Below are positions 16,757 to 24,288 of a stretch of 52,911 nt of DNA, piece by piece. The stretch spans positions 1 through 52,911 of the forward strand of contig JAIRVG010000102.1 of assembly GCA_031253995.1 (NCBI GenBank), given 5' to 3'. Each line of letters starts with the position of its first letter. Positions within the stretch are counted from its first letter, which is position 1. Source of the stretch: Paucimonas sp. (GTDB taxonomy: Bacteria > Pseudomonadota > Gammaproteobacteria > Pseudomonadales > Pseudomonadaceae). The notes below the pieces were generated by a model, which saw only the letters and a list, made by a program, of their open reading frames with translations, was not told where the DNA came from and did not search any database. The translations under genes and the position numbers were made by a program.

Positions 16757-17545
16757 ATGGGAATGGACGCTCGGCGTCTTGGTGCGGGAAGGCTGCTGGC
16801 GGCGCTGCTCCTGGTGCTGTGGGGGGCAGGGGTGCAGGCCGCGACTTCGGTGCTGATCTGGCCCATCGATCCGGTGATCGAGGCCGAGCAGAAGGCCGGC
16901 GCGCTATGGCTGGAAAACCGCGGCACCGAAGTGGCCAACCTGCAGATCCGTATTTTCGCCTGGCGCCAGGGCGAATTCGATGACCAGTACCAGAACCAGC
17001 GCGACATCATCGGCAGCCCGCCGCTGGCCAAGATCGAGCCGGGGCAAAAGCAACTGGTGCGCCTGACCCGCACCGCCAATTCGCCGGTGGGGCAGGAACA
17101 GGCCTACCGCATCATCATCGACGAGATCCCGCCGCCCCTGCCGGCGAACACCGGTGTCGAGAAACCGCAGGCGGCGATCCGCTTCCAGATGCGCTATTCG
17201 GTGCCGCTGTTCGTCTACGGCGAGGGCCTGTGGGGCAAGCCGGACCCCGAGGGCCAACGCGACGCCAAGGGCGTCGGCAAACCGCAATTGAGCTGGCGCC
17301 AGGTCTCGGTGCAGGGCCGCCCGTTCGTCGAGATTCGCAACAGTGGCCCGGTACATGCGCGCTTGACCGATGTCGTTATGCAACAGGCCGGGCAGAGCCG
17401 CCCGGTGGTGGAAGGCTTGCTTGGCTATGTATTGCCTGGGGCCAGCATGCGTTGGCCGGCGCCCCTGCAGGCTTCGGCGGCGACCGTGCTGCAGGGCCGG
17501 GTGAACGGCGGCGAGTCCGCCCAGACCATCGGCCAGGGGCAGTGA
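16757..17545 (+). CDS. Periplasmic pilus chaperone (CsuC-type)
   Basis: Chaperone of a chaperone-usher system, 262 residues, with signal peptide (about 1-29). It has two immunoglobulin-like domains: the first carries the chaperone signature around ALWLENRGTEVANLQIRIFA and GQKQLVRLTR (the basic residues that grip subunit C-termini), the second follows RYSVPLFVYG. It should keep the SCPU subunits folded and bring them to the usher. Its position between the subunit genes and the usher matches the csu operon order. The ATG at 16757 has an AAGGAGGG ribosome site upstream. Confidence 0.9.
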   Translation: MGMDARRLGAGRLLAALLLVLWGAGVQAATSVLIWPIDPVIEAEQKAGALWLENRGTEVANLQIRIFAWRQGEFDDQYQNQRDIIGSPPLAKIEPGQKQLVRLTRTANSPVGQEQAYRIIIDEIPPPLPANTGVEKPQAAIRFQMRYSVPLFVYGEGLWGKPDPEGQRDAKGVGKPQLSWRQVSVQGRPFVEIRNSGPVHARLTDVVMQQAGQSRPVVEGLLGYVLPGASMRWPAPLQASAATVLQGRVNGGESAQTIGQGQ

Positions 17546-17607
17546 AGTGAGCGGATAGATCCAGGGACCAGGGGCCGGAGCAGCCCCGTCAAGGGTGGGA
17601 ACAGTGC

Positions 17608-19959
17608 GTGAAGGGATTTCTGGCCAGTACCCGTCGTCTGGCGCTGGCGAGTGGCATTACGGTATTCGCGGTGACGCCCCTGCTGGCTGGCGAACTACCG
17701 CCGCCACCCAGCGGCCAGGAAGCGGTCAGCGATGCGCAGTTGTATCTGGAACTGGTGGTCAACCAGATGAACAGCGGTAGCGTGGTGCCGGTGCAGCAGC
17801 GCTCCGGTCACCTGTACGTGGCCGCCAGCGACCTGCGCGCGGCGGGGATCGAGTTTCCCGTGCCGGTGCCGGAGCAGGTGGCGCTGGACAGCATCGACGG
17901 CCTGCACAGCGACTACGACAGCCAGGCCCAGCGCCTGCTGCTGCAGGTGCCGCTGAACTGGCTGCCCAACCAGCGCATCGGCGGCCGTTCGCTGTATCCA
18001 CCGAGCGAGGCGCGCAGCAGTTTCGGCGCATTGTTCAACTATGACCTGTACCTCAACGACACCGATGCCAGCGGCACCAGCCTGTCAGCCTGGAACGAGT
18101 TTCGCGTGTTCGACGACTGGGGTACCTTTTCCACCACCGGGCAGTGGCGCCAGCAGATCAGCGGCGATGGATTCGACAGCAGCCAGCGCGGCTTCCTGCG
18201 CTACGACACCACCTTCCGCTACACCGATGAAGAGCGCCTGCTGACCTTCGAAGGGGGTGACGTGGTCAGCGGTTCGCTGCCGTGGAGCAGCTCGGTGCGC
18301 CTGGGCGGGGTGCAACTGTCGCGGGACTTCTCGGTGCGCCCGGACCTGGTCACCTACCCGTTGCCGGCGTTTGCCGGCGAGGCGGCGGTGCCGTCGTCCC
18401 TGGACCTGTTCATCAATGGCTACAAGAGCGCCAGCGCCGACTTGCAGCCCGGTCCCTACACCCTGACCAACGTGCCGTACATCAACGGTGCTGGCGAGGC
18501 CGTGGTGGTGACCACCGATGCCCTTGGCCGCCAGGTCTCCACCACCTTGCCGTTCTATGTCACCAGCACCTTGTTGCAGAAGGGCCTGATGGACTTCTCG
18601 GTGGCGGCCGGCAAGCTGCGGCGCAACTACGGCATCAGTGATTTTTCCTATGGCTCGACCCTGACCTCGGGCAGCCTGCGCTATGGCGTCAGCGACAGCT
18701 TCACCCTGGAGAGCCACGCCGAGGTCGGGGAGTCCCTGACCCTTGGCGGCATCGGTGGCAACCTGCTGGTGGGCAATCTTGGCGTGGTCAACGCCGCCGT
18801 GAGCCACAGCACCTTCGAAGGCCGCGGCGGCCAGCAACTGAGCCTCGGCTACCAGTACAACAGCCAGCGCATCGGCTTCAACTACCAGCGCCTGGAACGC
18901 CGTGGCGACTATGCCGACGCGACCTTGCTGGACAGCCCCTACACCCGCCTCAGCCAGCGCAGCGAGCAGGTCACGGTCAGCCTCAACATGGAGCGCTATG
19001 GCAGCCTCGGTGCCGGCTACTTCGACGTGCGTGCCGCCGACAACTCGCGCACGCGCCTGGTCAACCTGAGCTGGAGTCGCTCGTTGTGGGGCAGCACCAG
19101 CCTGTACCTGTCGGCCAACCGCGAAGTCGGCGGCGACGGGCAATGGGCGACCCAGGCGCAACTGGTGATTCCCTTCGACCTGCACGGCACCATCAGCCTC
19201 AGCGCCGAGCGCAACCAGAATGGCGAGAGCCTGCAGCGGGTGAACTACAGCCGCGCCGTGCCCACCCAGGGCGGGGTCGGTTTCAACCTGGGCTATGCCG
19301 GTGGCGACCAGCAGGCCTACCGCCAGGCCGACCTGACCTGGCGCCTGCAATCGGTGCAGTTGCAGGCCGGCACCTATGGCACCAGCGATGCCATGACCCG
19401 CTGGGCCGATGCCAGTGGCTCGGTGGTGTGGATGGACAACGGCCTGTTCGCTGCCAATCGCATCGACGATGCCTTCGTCGTGGTCAGCACCAATGGCTTC
19501 GCCGATGTGCCGGTGCGCTACGAAAACCAGCCCGTGGGGCGTACCAACGGCAAGGGCCAGTTGCTGGTGCCGTGGAGCAGCGCCTATTACCGCGGCAAGT
19601 ACGAGATCGATCCGCTGGAGCTGCCGGCCAACGTCCGCGCTGCCAACGTCGAGCAGCGCGTGTCCGTGCGACGGGGGGCCGGTTACCTGCTGAACTTCCC
19701 GCTGGACCGGGTACTGGCGGCGAGCGTCGAACTGGTGGATGCCAGTCACCAGGACCTGCCGCTGGGCAGCCAGGTTACCCACCAGCAGAGCGGTTCCCTG
19801 GCGGTGGTGGGCTGGGATGGGCTGGTCTACCTGGAGAACCTGGCGCAGCAGAACACCTTGCTCGTGCAACTGGCGGGCGGTGGCAGCTGCCAGGCGCAGT
19901 TCAGCCTCGACGGCGCGCAGGACGACGTGCCGCTGATCGGCCCGCTGGTGTGCAAATGA
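17608..19959 (+). CDS. Outer membrane usher (CsuD-type)
   Basis: Fimbrial outer membrane usher, 783 residues, at the short end of the family as usual for archaic pili. A signal peptide leads into the N-terminal subunit-binding domain (about 30-130), a long beta-barrel with plug (ALFNYDLYLND near 140, LDLFINGYKSAS near 265, GPYTLTNVPYINGAGEAVV near 285), and a C-terminal domain with paired Cys near residues 765 and 782 (GSCQAQF, PLVCK). The start is a GTG at 17608 behind AGGGTGGGA; a second GTG four bases upstream is out of frame. Its stop overlaps the tip gene start (ATGA). Confidence 0.92.
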   Translation: MKGFLASTRRLALASGITVFAVTPLLAGELPPPPSGQEAVSDAQLYLELVVNQMNSGSVVPVQQRSGHLYVAASDLRAAGIEFPVPVPEQVALDSIDGLHSDYDSQAQRLLLQVPLNWLPNQRIGGRSLYPPSEARSSFGALFNYDLYLNDTDASGTSLSAWNEFRVFDDWGTFSTTGQWRQQISGDGFDSSQRGFLRYDTTFRYTDEERLLTFEGGDVVSGSLPWSSSVRLGGVQLSRDFSVRPDLVTYPLPAFAGEAAVPSSLDLFINGYKSASADLQPGPYTLTNVPYINGAGEAVVVTTDALGRQVSTTLPFYVTSTLLQKGLMDFSVAAGKLRRNYGISDFSYGSTLTSGSLRYGVSDSFTLESHAEVGESLTLGGIGGNLLVGNLGVVNAAVSHSTFEGRGGQQLSLGYQYNSQRIGFNYQRLERRGDYADATLLDSPYTRLSQRSEQVTVSLNMERYGSLGAGYFDVRAADNSRTRLVNLSWSRSLWGSTSLYLSANREVGGDGQWATQAQLVIPFDLHGTISLSAERNQNGESLQRVNYSRAVPTQGGVGFNLGYAGGDQQAYRQADLTWRLQSVQLQAGTYGTSDAMTRWADASGSVVWMDNGLFAANRIDDAFVVVSTNGFADVPVRYENQPVGRTNGKGQLLVPWSSAYYRGKYEIDPLELPANVRAANVEQRVSVRRGAGYLLNFPLDRVLAASVELVDASHQDLPLGSQVTHQQSGSLAVVGWDGLVYLENLAQQNTLLVQLAGGGSCQAQFSLDGAQDDVPLIGPLVCK

Positions 19960-20927
19960 GGCGCTGGCTGACGGTACTGCTCCTGTGCCTGCTGGCGATG
20001 CAGGCGCGGGCGCAATGTGCGGTGGTGCAGGCGACCAATATCGCCTTCGGCAGCGTTGCCTCGACCCTGGTCAACACGGTGGTGCAGCCCAGCTCCACCA
20101 CCAATGCCGGGCTTCGTTGCAGCGGTTCGCTGCTGAGCCTGCTGCGCTCCGACGACTTCTTCAAGATGACCTTGACGCCGGTGGGCGGCACCACCGGGAT
20201 GGTCGGGCCGACCGGGGACGTGATCAGGTACACCCTCTACGCCGACAACACCACGTCCTTTCCCATCACCCGCGGCCAGCCGTTCGACTTCGCCCGCCAC
20301 GGCATCCTCGAAGCCCTGGGCCTGCTTGGCAGCATCGTCCCCAACACGGTGCCGCTGTATGCGAAGACCCTGACCGGGAGCAACGTGGCTGCCGGAACCT
20401 ATACGGAAACCTTCAGCGTGTTCTGGGACTGGGACTACTGCTATGGCATCGGCATCGGCGGCCTGTGCCTGGGGCGACAGACCCTCACGGGTACCACCAG
20501 CATGACGGTGAGCCTCACCGTCACCGCCGATTGCCAGATCACCACGCCGACCATCAATTTCGGCGCCGCGCCGGTGGTCAGTGGCTTCTCCTCGGTCAAC
20601 CAGAGCGTCAGCCTGTCGTGTACCAAGGGCAGTGCCTACACCGTGGGGCTCAACGATGGGCTGTACGCTTCGGGAGGGCGGCGCAGGATGAAGTCGACGA
20701 CCACCAACAACTACCTGGCCTACGACATCTTCAAGAGCGCTGGCGCGGTGCGCTGGGGCTCCCTGACCAGCGCCCGGCGGGCCAGCAGCGATGCCGACAT
20801 CAATCCGGGCAATGGCACGGGGACGGGGAGCCAGGTGTTCAACTACAACGCCAGGGTCTATACCGACCAGGCCACGCCGCCGGCGGGGGCCTATCAGGAC
20901 AGCGTGATTCTCGACGTGGCGTTCTGA
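19956..20927 (+). CDS. Two-domain spore coat U pilus tip subunit (CsuE-type)
   Basis: Probable tip adhesin of the archaic pilus, 323 residues. A signal peptide (cut near ARA, residue 19) is followed by two SCPU domains: an N-terminal one (about 20-165) with a hydrophobic LGLLGSIVPNTVPLYAKTL region, and a C-terminal one (about 170-323) starting VTADCQITTPTINFG and ending DSVILDVAF. In Acinetobacter CsuE the N-terminal domain carries hydrophobic finger loops that stick to plastic; the same two-domain layout suggests a similar role. The ATG overlaps the usher stop by four bases, and reading farther upstream only runs through the usher gene in another frame. Last gene of the locus. Confidence 0.88.
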   Translation: MRRWLTVLLLCLLAMQARAQCAVVQATNIAFGSVASTLVNTVVQPSSTTNAGLRCSGSLLSLLRSDDFFKMTLTPVGGTTGMVGPTGDVIRYTLYADNTTSFPITRGQPFDFARHGILEALGLLGSIVPNTVPLYAKTLTGSNVAAGTYTETFSVFWDWDYCYGIGIGGLCLGRQTLTGTTSMTVSLTVTADCQITTPTINFGAAPVVSGFSSVNQSVSLSCTKGSAYTVGLNDGLYASGGRRRMKSTTTNNYLAYDIFKSAGAVRWGSLTSARRASSDADINPGNGTGTGSQVFNYNARVYTDQATPPAGAYQDSVILDVAF

Positions 20928-20988
20928 GGGCTTATGGCGGCCGCTGCGCGCCCGTTCGCAGGCAAGCCAGCTCCCACAGGGCCGTGCT

Positions 20989-22125
20989 TCAGCGCAACTC
21001 GTGAACCATCTGCCCGATCGCGTCCAGCACCGACGAAGCCAGTGCCTTCGAGCGCTTGCCCGACCACCCGGTAACGGCATCCGGCGCATCGTCATGGTCC
21101 TTGAACGGCATCTCCAGGGTCAGCGACAGGCAATTATGGGCCTGGCCCACCGCATTGCAGGCCAGGGTCAGGTTGGCTTCCCCCGGCGCACTGCGCGGGT
21201 AGCCATGCACGTCCTGGAAGTCGGGGGTCAGGCTGCACAGGGTCTTGCGGAAACGTTCTTCCAGCGCGGCAATACGCGGGGTATAGCCGGGGTTGCCCTC
21301 GCAGGCCGCCGTGAACACATGGGGGATTTCCTCGTCGCCATGGGCATCGAGGAACAGGTCGACGCCATGCAGCTTCATCTGCTGCTGGGCGAACAGCACT
21401 TCCGGGGTCTGGTCGGCACTCGCGCTCTGCCAGGCACGGTTGAGGTCGTGGCCGCGGGCATTGGTGCGCAGGTGACCGCGGAAGGCACCGTCGGGGTTCA
21501 TGTTGGGGATCAGGTAGAGGTCGGCAGCCGCCAGCAGGCGTTGCAGGGTGGCGTCGTTCTGCTCGACGCGGTCGATCACACCCTCCATGAACCATTCGGC
21601 CATGTGCTCGCCAGGATGCTGCTGGGCGATGATCCACACCTTGCGCTTGCCCGCGGCACCATCGCCGACCCGCAACAGGGGAATGTCACGGCCCTCGACG
21701 CTGCGCCCGGTGGCCAGCAGGCTGACACCGGGCAACTGGCGGGCACGTTCGATCAACTGGTTGTGACGGGCGCGGGAGTAGGGCTCGAAATAGGCGAACC
21801 AGGCCTGCGGCTCGCGGGCTTCGAGGCTGAAGTGCAGGGCCTTGCCATCGAAGCGGGAGGGCACGCGGAACCAGTTCTGCTGATCGTACGAGGCGACCGC
21901 GTGATAACCGTCCCAGGCTTTGTTATAGGAAGACTCACCGGCATTTTCGAGGATGAAGCCGTGGGTCTGTCCCGGGGTCAGGCCGCTGGCCTTGAAGTGG
22001 AACCACTGGAAATGTGCGCTGCAGGTGTCGTTACGGATCGCCAGGCGGACCTGTGCGGGATGGCTGGCATCCCGGACCAGGATATTGCCGGAGTCGAAGT
22101 CGCAGTCGATGCTCAGTGCGGTCAT
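20989..22125 (-). CDS. M14-family zinc carboxypeptidase (cytosolic carboxypeptidase type)
   Basis: Zinc metallopeptidase of the M14 family, 378 residues, without signal peptide. An N-terminal beta-sandwich domain (about 1-120, FQWFHFKASGL) precedes the catalytic domain, as in the cytosolic carboxypeptidase/deglutamylase subgroup. Zinc ligands are H170 and E173 (QQHPGEH) and H262 (LDAHGDEE); the substrate-binding NMNPDG (209-213) and GHDLNR (225-230) and the catalytic Glu in TLEMPF (E338) are all present, so it should be active. It trims C-terminal residues from a peptide substrate that is unknown here. It is transcribed alone, converging on the pilus locus. Confidence 0.88.
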   Translation of the reverse strand: MTALSIDCDFDSGNILVRDASHPAQVRLAIRNDTCSAHFQWFHFKASGLTPGQTHGFILENAGESSYNKAWDGYHAVASYDQQNWFRVPSRFDGKALHFSLEAREPQAWFAYFEPYSRARHNQLIERARQLPGVSLLATGRSVEGRDIPLLRVGDGAAGKRKVWIIAQQHPGEHMAEWFMEGVIDRVEQNDATLQRLLAAADLYLIPNMNPDGAFRGHLRTNARGHDLNRAWQSASADQTPEVLFAQQQMKLHGVDLFLDAHGDEEIPHVFTAACEGNPGYTPRIAALEERFRKTLCSLTPDFQDVHGYPRSAPGEANLTLACNAVGQAHNCLSLTLEMPFKDHDDAPDAVTGWSGKRSKALASSVLDAIGQMVHELR

Positions 22126-22180
22126 TGCCAGGTTCCTGTGTAGAGTTGTTGTAACCGGTCACTCTACACAACCTGGCGGC

Positions 22181-22690
22181 TTACCAGAAACCCAATGCCA
22201 GCAAGGCGGCCAGTCCCAGGCCCATGGCCACGGTGCAGCCACCCAGGGAGAACGCCGCGCGACCCTGCCGGTACCAGTGGTTGTCACCCAGCAGGCGGGC
22301 CGGGGCCAGCAGGCTGCGCCAGCGCAGTTCGGTGGCATGGAAGGCGGCCAGGTGCGCCGGGGCGGCGTCGAGCCAGCGGCGGAAGTCGATGCGTTCGCTG
22401 GCGGTGACATGCGGGCTCTGCAGGCGCACATACCACTGGCCGGCGACACGGGTGATGGCGTCAGGCGCGGACAGGGTGCACTGCAGGACCTGGTTCATGT
22501 GATGCTCGACATTGGTGTCGCTCAGGTCCAGGCGCTCGGCGATGGCGGCGTAGGACAGTTGGTCGAGGCGGTTCAGCAAGAACACCTGCTGGACCCGGCG
22601 TGGCAGCTTTTTCAGGCATTGCAGCAAGTCCGCCTCGGCGGCGTCGGTGCAATCGGCGTGGTGATCCAGAGGCAGCAGCAGGCGGGTCAT
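22181..22690 (-). CDS. Sigma-region-4 / FecR N-terminal hybrid protein
   Basis: A 169-residue protein that joins parts of two partners. Residues about 20-75 are a sigma-70 region 4-like helix-turn-helix (LKKLPRRVQQVFLLNRLDQL, then YAAIAERLDLSDTNVEHHM). Residues about 78-130 are the FecR-type DUF4880 domain (VAGQWYVRLQS, IDFRRWLDAAPAHLAAF). It ends with a membrane helix at about 149-168. Sigma region 2 and the periplasmic FecR domain are both missing, so it cannot be a complete sigma factor or a complete anti-sigma factor. A Fur box with a plausible promoter lies about 80 bases upstream. It may be a membrane-tethered regulator or a conserved remnant; function unknown. Confidence 0.8.
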   Translation of the reverse strand: MTRLLLPLDHHADCTDAAEADLLQCLKKLPRRVQQVFLLNRLDQLSYAAIAERLDLSDTNVEHHMNQVLQCTLSAPDAITRVAGQWYVRLQSPHVTASERIDFRRWLDAAPAHLAAFHATELRWRSLLAPARLLGDNHWYRQGRAAFSLGGCTVAMGLGLAALLALGFW

Positions 22691-22757
22691 GATTCAAGCT
22701 CCTTGCTGTGGGAACGGAGGAGGCGGGAGAGGGGGCATCTTCCTTGACGCGGTTGAG

Positions 22758-22786
22758 AGCTTAATCGTAACGAGATTGATTCTCAA
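22758..22786 (-). promoter_or_regulatory. Fur box and promoter of the sigma4-FecR hybrid gene
   Basis: Read on the minus strand, 22786-22769 is ttgagaatcaatctcgtt, a good match to Pseudomonas Fur boxes (tgagaat-n-attctc pattern). The same stretch supplies a -35 ttgaga (22786-22781); 17 bases later comes taagct (22763-22758) as a weak -10. This would place transcription about 60 bases before the ATG at 22690 and let Fur block it when iron is plentiful. Confidence 0.7.
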
Positions 22787-22901
22787 GTGCTGATTTCAGC
22801 AAATTTCAGCAAACCTTTGTTACGTGGGTTACAGCGGCGATAGTCCTTTGCTATCATCGCCACATTAAGTAACACAACGCCTTCATTAGCCTGAAGAGCC
22901 C

Positions 22902-23015
22902 AAAAAAAAGACCCGGCAAAAAGCCGGGTCAAAAACCGTGATTAGCCTGATGAGGAGATAATCTGAGAGTCCGACCTAAGGGCTCCAGGTTATCCAACTG
23001 ATCTCGCGACCAGTT
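22902..23015 (-). ncRNA. prrF: PrrF iron-responsive small RNA
   Basis: The minus strand begins with the PrrF signature aactggtcgcgagatcag at 23015-22998, the segment that pairs with mRNAs of iron-using proteins. It ends about 114 bases later in a strong terminator: 8-bp stem gacccggc/gccgggtc (22910-22917 and 22923-22930) followed by eight T residues (22909-22902). PrrF RNAs are about 110 bases, made under iron starvation, and with Hfq lower production of sodB, TCA-cycle enzymes and other iron users. Only one copy is in this window; P. aeruginosa carries a tandem pair, while other species have separate copies. There is no protein gene in this 437-base gap. Confidence 0.92.
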
Positions 23016-23017
23016 GC

Positions 23018-23050
23018 GATCAATAATAATCGTTCTCATTTTCAAGTCAA
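23018..23050 (-). promoter_or_regulatory. PrrF promoter with overlapping Fur box
   Basis: On the minus strand ttgact (23050-23045) and tattat (23028-23023) form a -35/-10 pair 16 bases apart, giving a start near 23015, exactly where the PrrF signature begins. A Fur-box-like aatgagaacgattattattg (23040-23021) covers the spacer and the -10 element, so Fur-Fe should block transcription. Confidence 0.85.
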
Positions 23051-23127
23051 ATGAATTTTCGGTAATTCTCCGAAAATATTTTTGTCCCCTGCCCGCAGCT
23101 CAGCTGTTTCGGGCCTTCCTGACTGTT

Positions 23128-23478
23128 TTATTCCTTCCTCGATCCTGCTCCCGGAACCGATTCCTGGTCGTGTTTGGCGGCGAGCCGCTGGCTGTGTTCG
23201 AGCATCGCGCGGCCCATGTTGAGCAGGTGCATGACCGTGAGCATCTGGTCCTGGGCCTTGTCGCGCATCCGCTGGGCCGCCTCCCAGGCGCTGGATGATG
23301 CGCTGCGCAGCAGCCAGTCCGCCTGTTGGGCAGCGATCTCGGCGGTGAGGTCGTGGCGGGCCACCACCAGTTGCATGTCTTCGCCACCCGAGGCGCTCTC
23401 GGGTTCGGGGTTGAGGTAATAGTCCAGGGCACGACGGGCAGCATCGTTGTCCAGTTGGTCGAAAGAGGGCTTGCTCAT
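23128..23478 (-). CDS. DUF6124-like small protein
   Basis: A 116-residue soluble protein of unknown function. The segment NDAARRALDYYLNPEP (about 11-26) and a following pattern of amphipathic helices with many Ala and Gln residues resemble the Pseudomonas-specific DUF6124 family, which is often found as several copies per genome. No signal peptide, membrane helix or catalytic motif is visible. It diverges from the PrtR-like repressor gene with 129 bases between starts, so the repressor might control it. The family call is from memory of the motif and is moderate; that the gene is real is more certain. Confidence 0.7.
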   Translation of the reverse strand: MSKPSFDQLDNDAARRALDYYLNPEPESASGGEDMQLVVARHDLTAEIAAQQADWLLRSASSSAWEAAQRMRDKAQDQMLTVMHLLNMGRAMLEHSQRLAAKHDQESVPGAGSRKE

Positions 23479-23554
23479 GAAAATCGGTCTTCCTTGAAGG
23501 CTTGGAAAAGTGCCCTGGAAATATAGTACCGGTCGTATTCTTTTCAGGGTTTTA

Positions 23555-23574
23555 AATACTACAATTTGTGTATT
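23555..23574. promoter_or_regulatory. Possible operator palindrome upstream of the repressor gene
   Basis: The 20-base stretch has matching ends aatac and gtatt and contains the perfect odd palindrome acaatttgt (23561-23569). It lies in the divergent region between the DUF6124-like gene and the XRE repressor gene, 34-53 bases upstream of the repressor ATG, where an autoregulatory operator is expected. The link to the repressor is inference. Confidence 0.4.
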
Positions 23575-23607
23575 GAGCGTCTTCGGGTAGTCCGTATCGT
23601 GCCTGCG

Positions 23608-24219
23608 ATGGAAAACTGGATCGCACTAACCAAGAAACGGATGAGTGAGCTCAAGCTCACCCAAGAGAAGCTGGCCGAGCGCGTAGGCGTTACCCAGGGA
23701 TGTGTCGGCTTGTGGCTACGTGGCGAGCGCGAGTTGTCCCTGAAGCGCATGAACGAGGTGCTGGTGGCCCTGGAGCTGCCGATGGCCATGCGCGCCACGC
23801 TGAACACCGAGGAGGAGCCGGCCAACTATGGCCTGCCCACCACGTTCCGCTACCCCTTGTCGGACTGGGAGTGTCTGGCCCGGGTCGACGAAAATACACC
23901 GGGTGCTGAAGAGATCACCGACTACAAGGCCGTCGGCACGGCGTTCTGGCTGCGGGTCGAGGGCGACGCCATGACCGCGCCGACCGGCCTGAGCATTTCC
24001 GCGGGGATGCTGGTGCTGGTGGATACCGGGGTCGAGGCGCAGGTGGGACGCCTGGTGATCGCGCGGCTGCCAGGCAATCCACTGGGGCTGTTGCGCCAGT
24101 TGGTGGTGGAGGGCGGCCAGCGCTTCCTCAAGCCGCTCAATCCGACGTATCCGATCACCTTGTGTGGTGATGACTGTGAATTGCTGGGTGTGGCCATTCA
24201 GGCTGGCATTCGGTTCTGA
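23608..24219 (+). CDS. XRE-family repressor with degenerate S24 (LexA/PrtR-like) domain
   Basis: A 203-residue repressor: N-terminal helix-turn-helix (about 8-60, LTQEKLAERVGVTQGCVGLW) and a C-terminal S24 peptidase-like domain (about 105-200), with an overall layout like PrtR. In active relatives the self-cleavage Ser is in a GDSM motif; here residues 119-122 are GDAM, so Ser is replaced by Ala121. The catalytic Lys position is occupied by Arg163 (LLRQL). The repressor therefore probably cannot cut itself after RecA activation. The ATG at 23608 starts the conserved helix; longer in-frame reading is rejected. It diverges from a DUF6124-like gene; no pyocin or phage genes are nearby. Confidence 0.87.
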   Translation: MENWIALTKKRMSELKLTQEKLAERVGVTQGCVGLWLRGERELSLKRMNEVLVALELPMAMRATLNTEEEPANYGLPTTFRYPLSDWECLARVDENTPGAEEITDYKAVGTAFWLRVEGDAMTAPTGLSISAGMLVLVDTGVEAQVGRLVIARLPGNPLGLLRQLVVEGGQRFLKPLNPTYPITLCGDDCELLGVAIQAGIRF

Positions 24220-24233
24220 AGCTCCACAATGAG

Positions 24234-24263
24234 AAACGGCGCCTTTGGGCGCCGTTTGCATTT
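24234..24263 (+). terminator. Terminator after the repressor gene
   Basis: A perfect 10-bp stem aaacggcgcc / ggcgccgttt (24234-24243 and 24248-24257) with a tttg loop, followed by gcatttt. It lies 15 bases after the repressor stop and between convergent genes, so it may also serve liuD on the other strand, where the stem is followed by ctcat without a T-run. Confidence 0.75.
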
Positions 24264-24288
24264 TCCTGTGACAGGGACCTTGTGGGAG

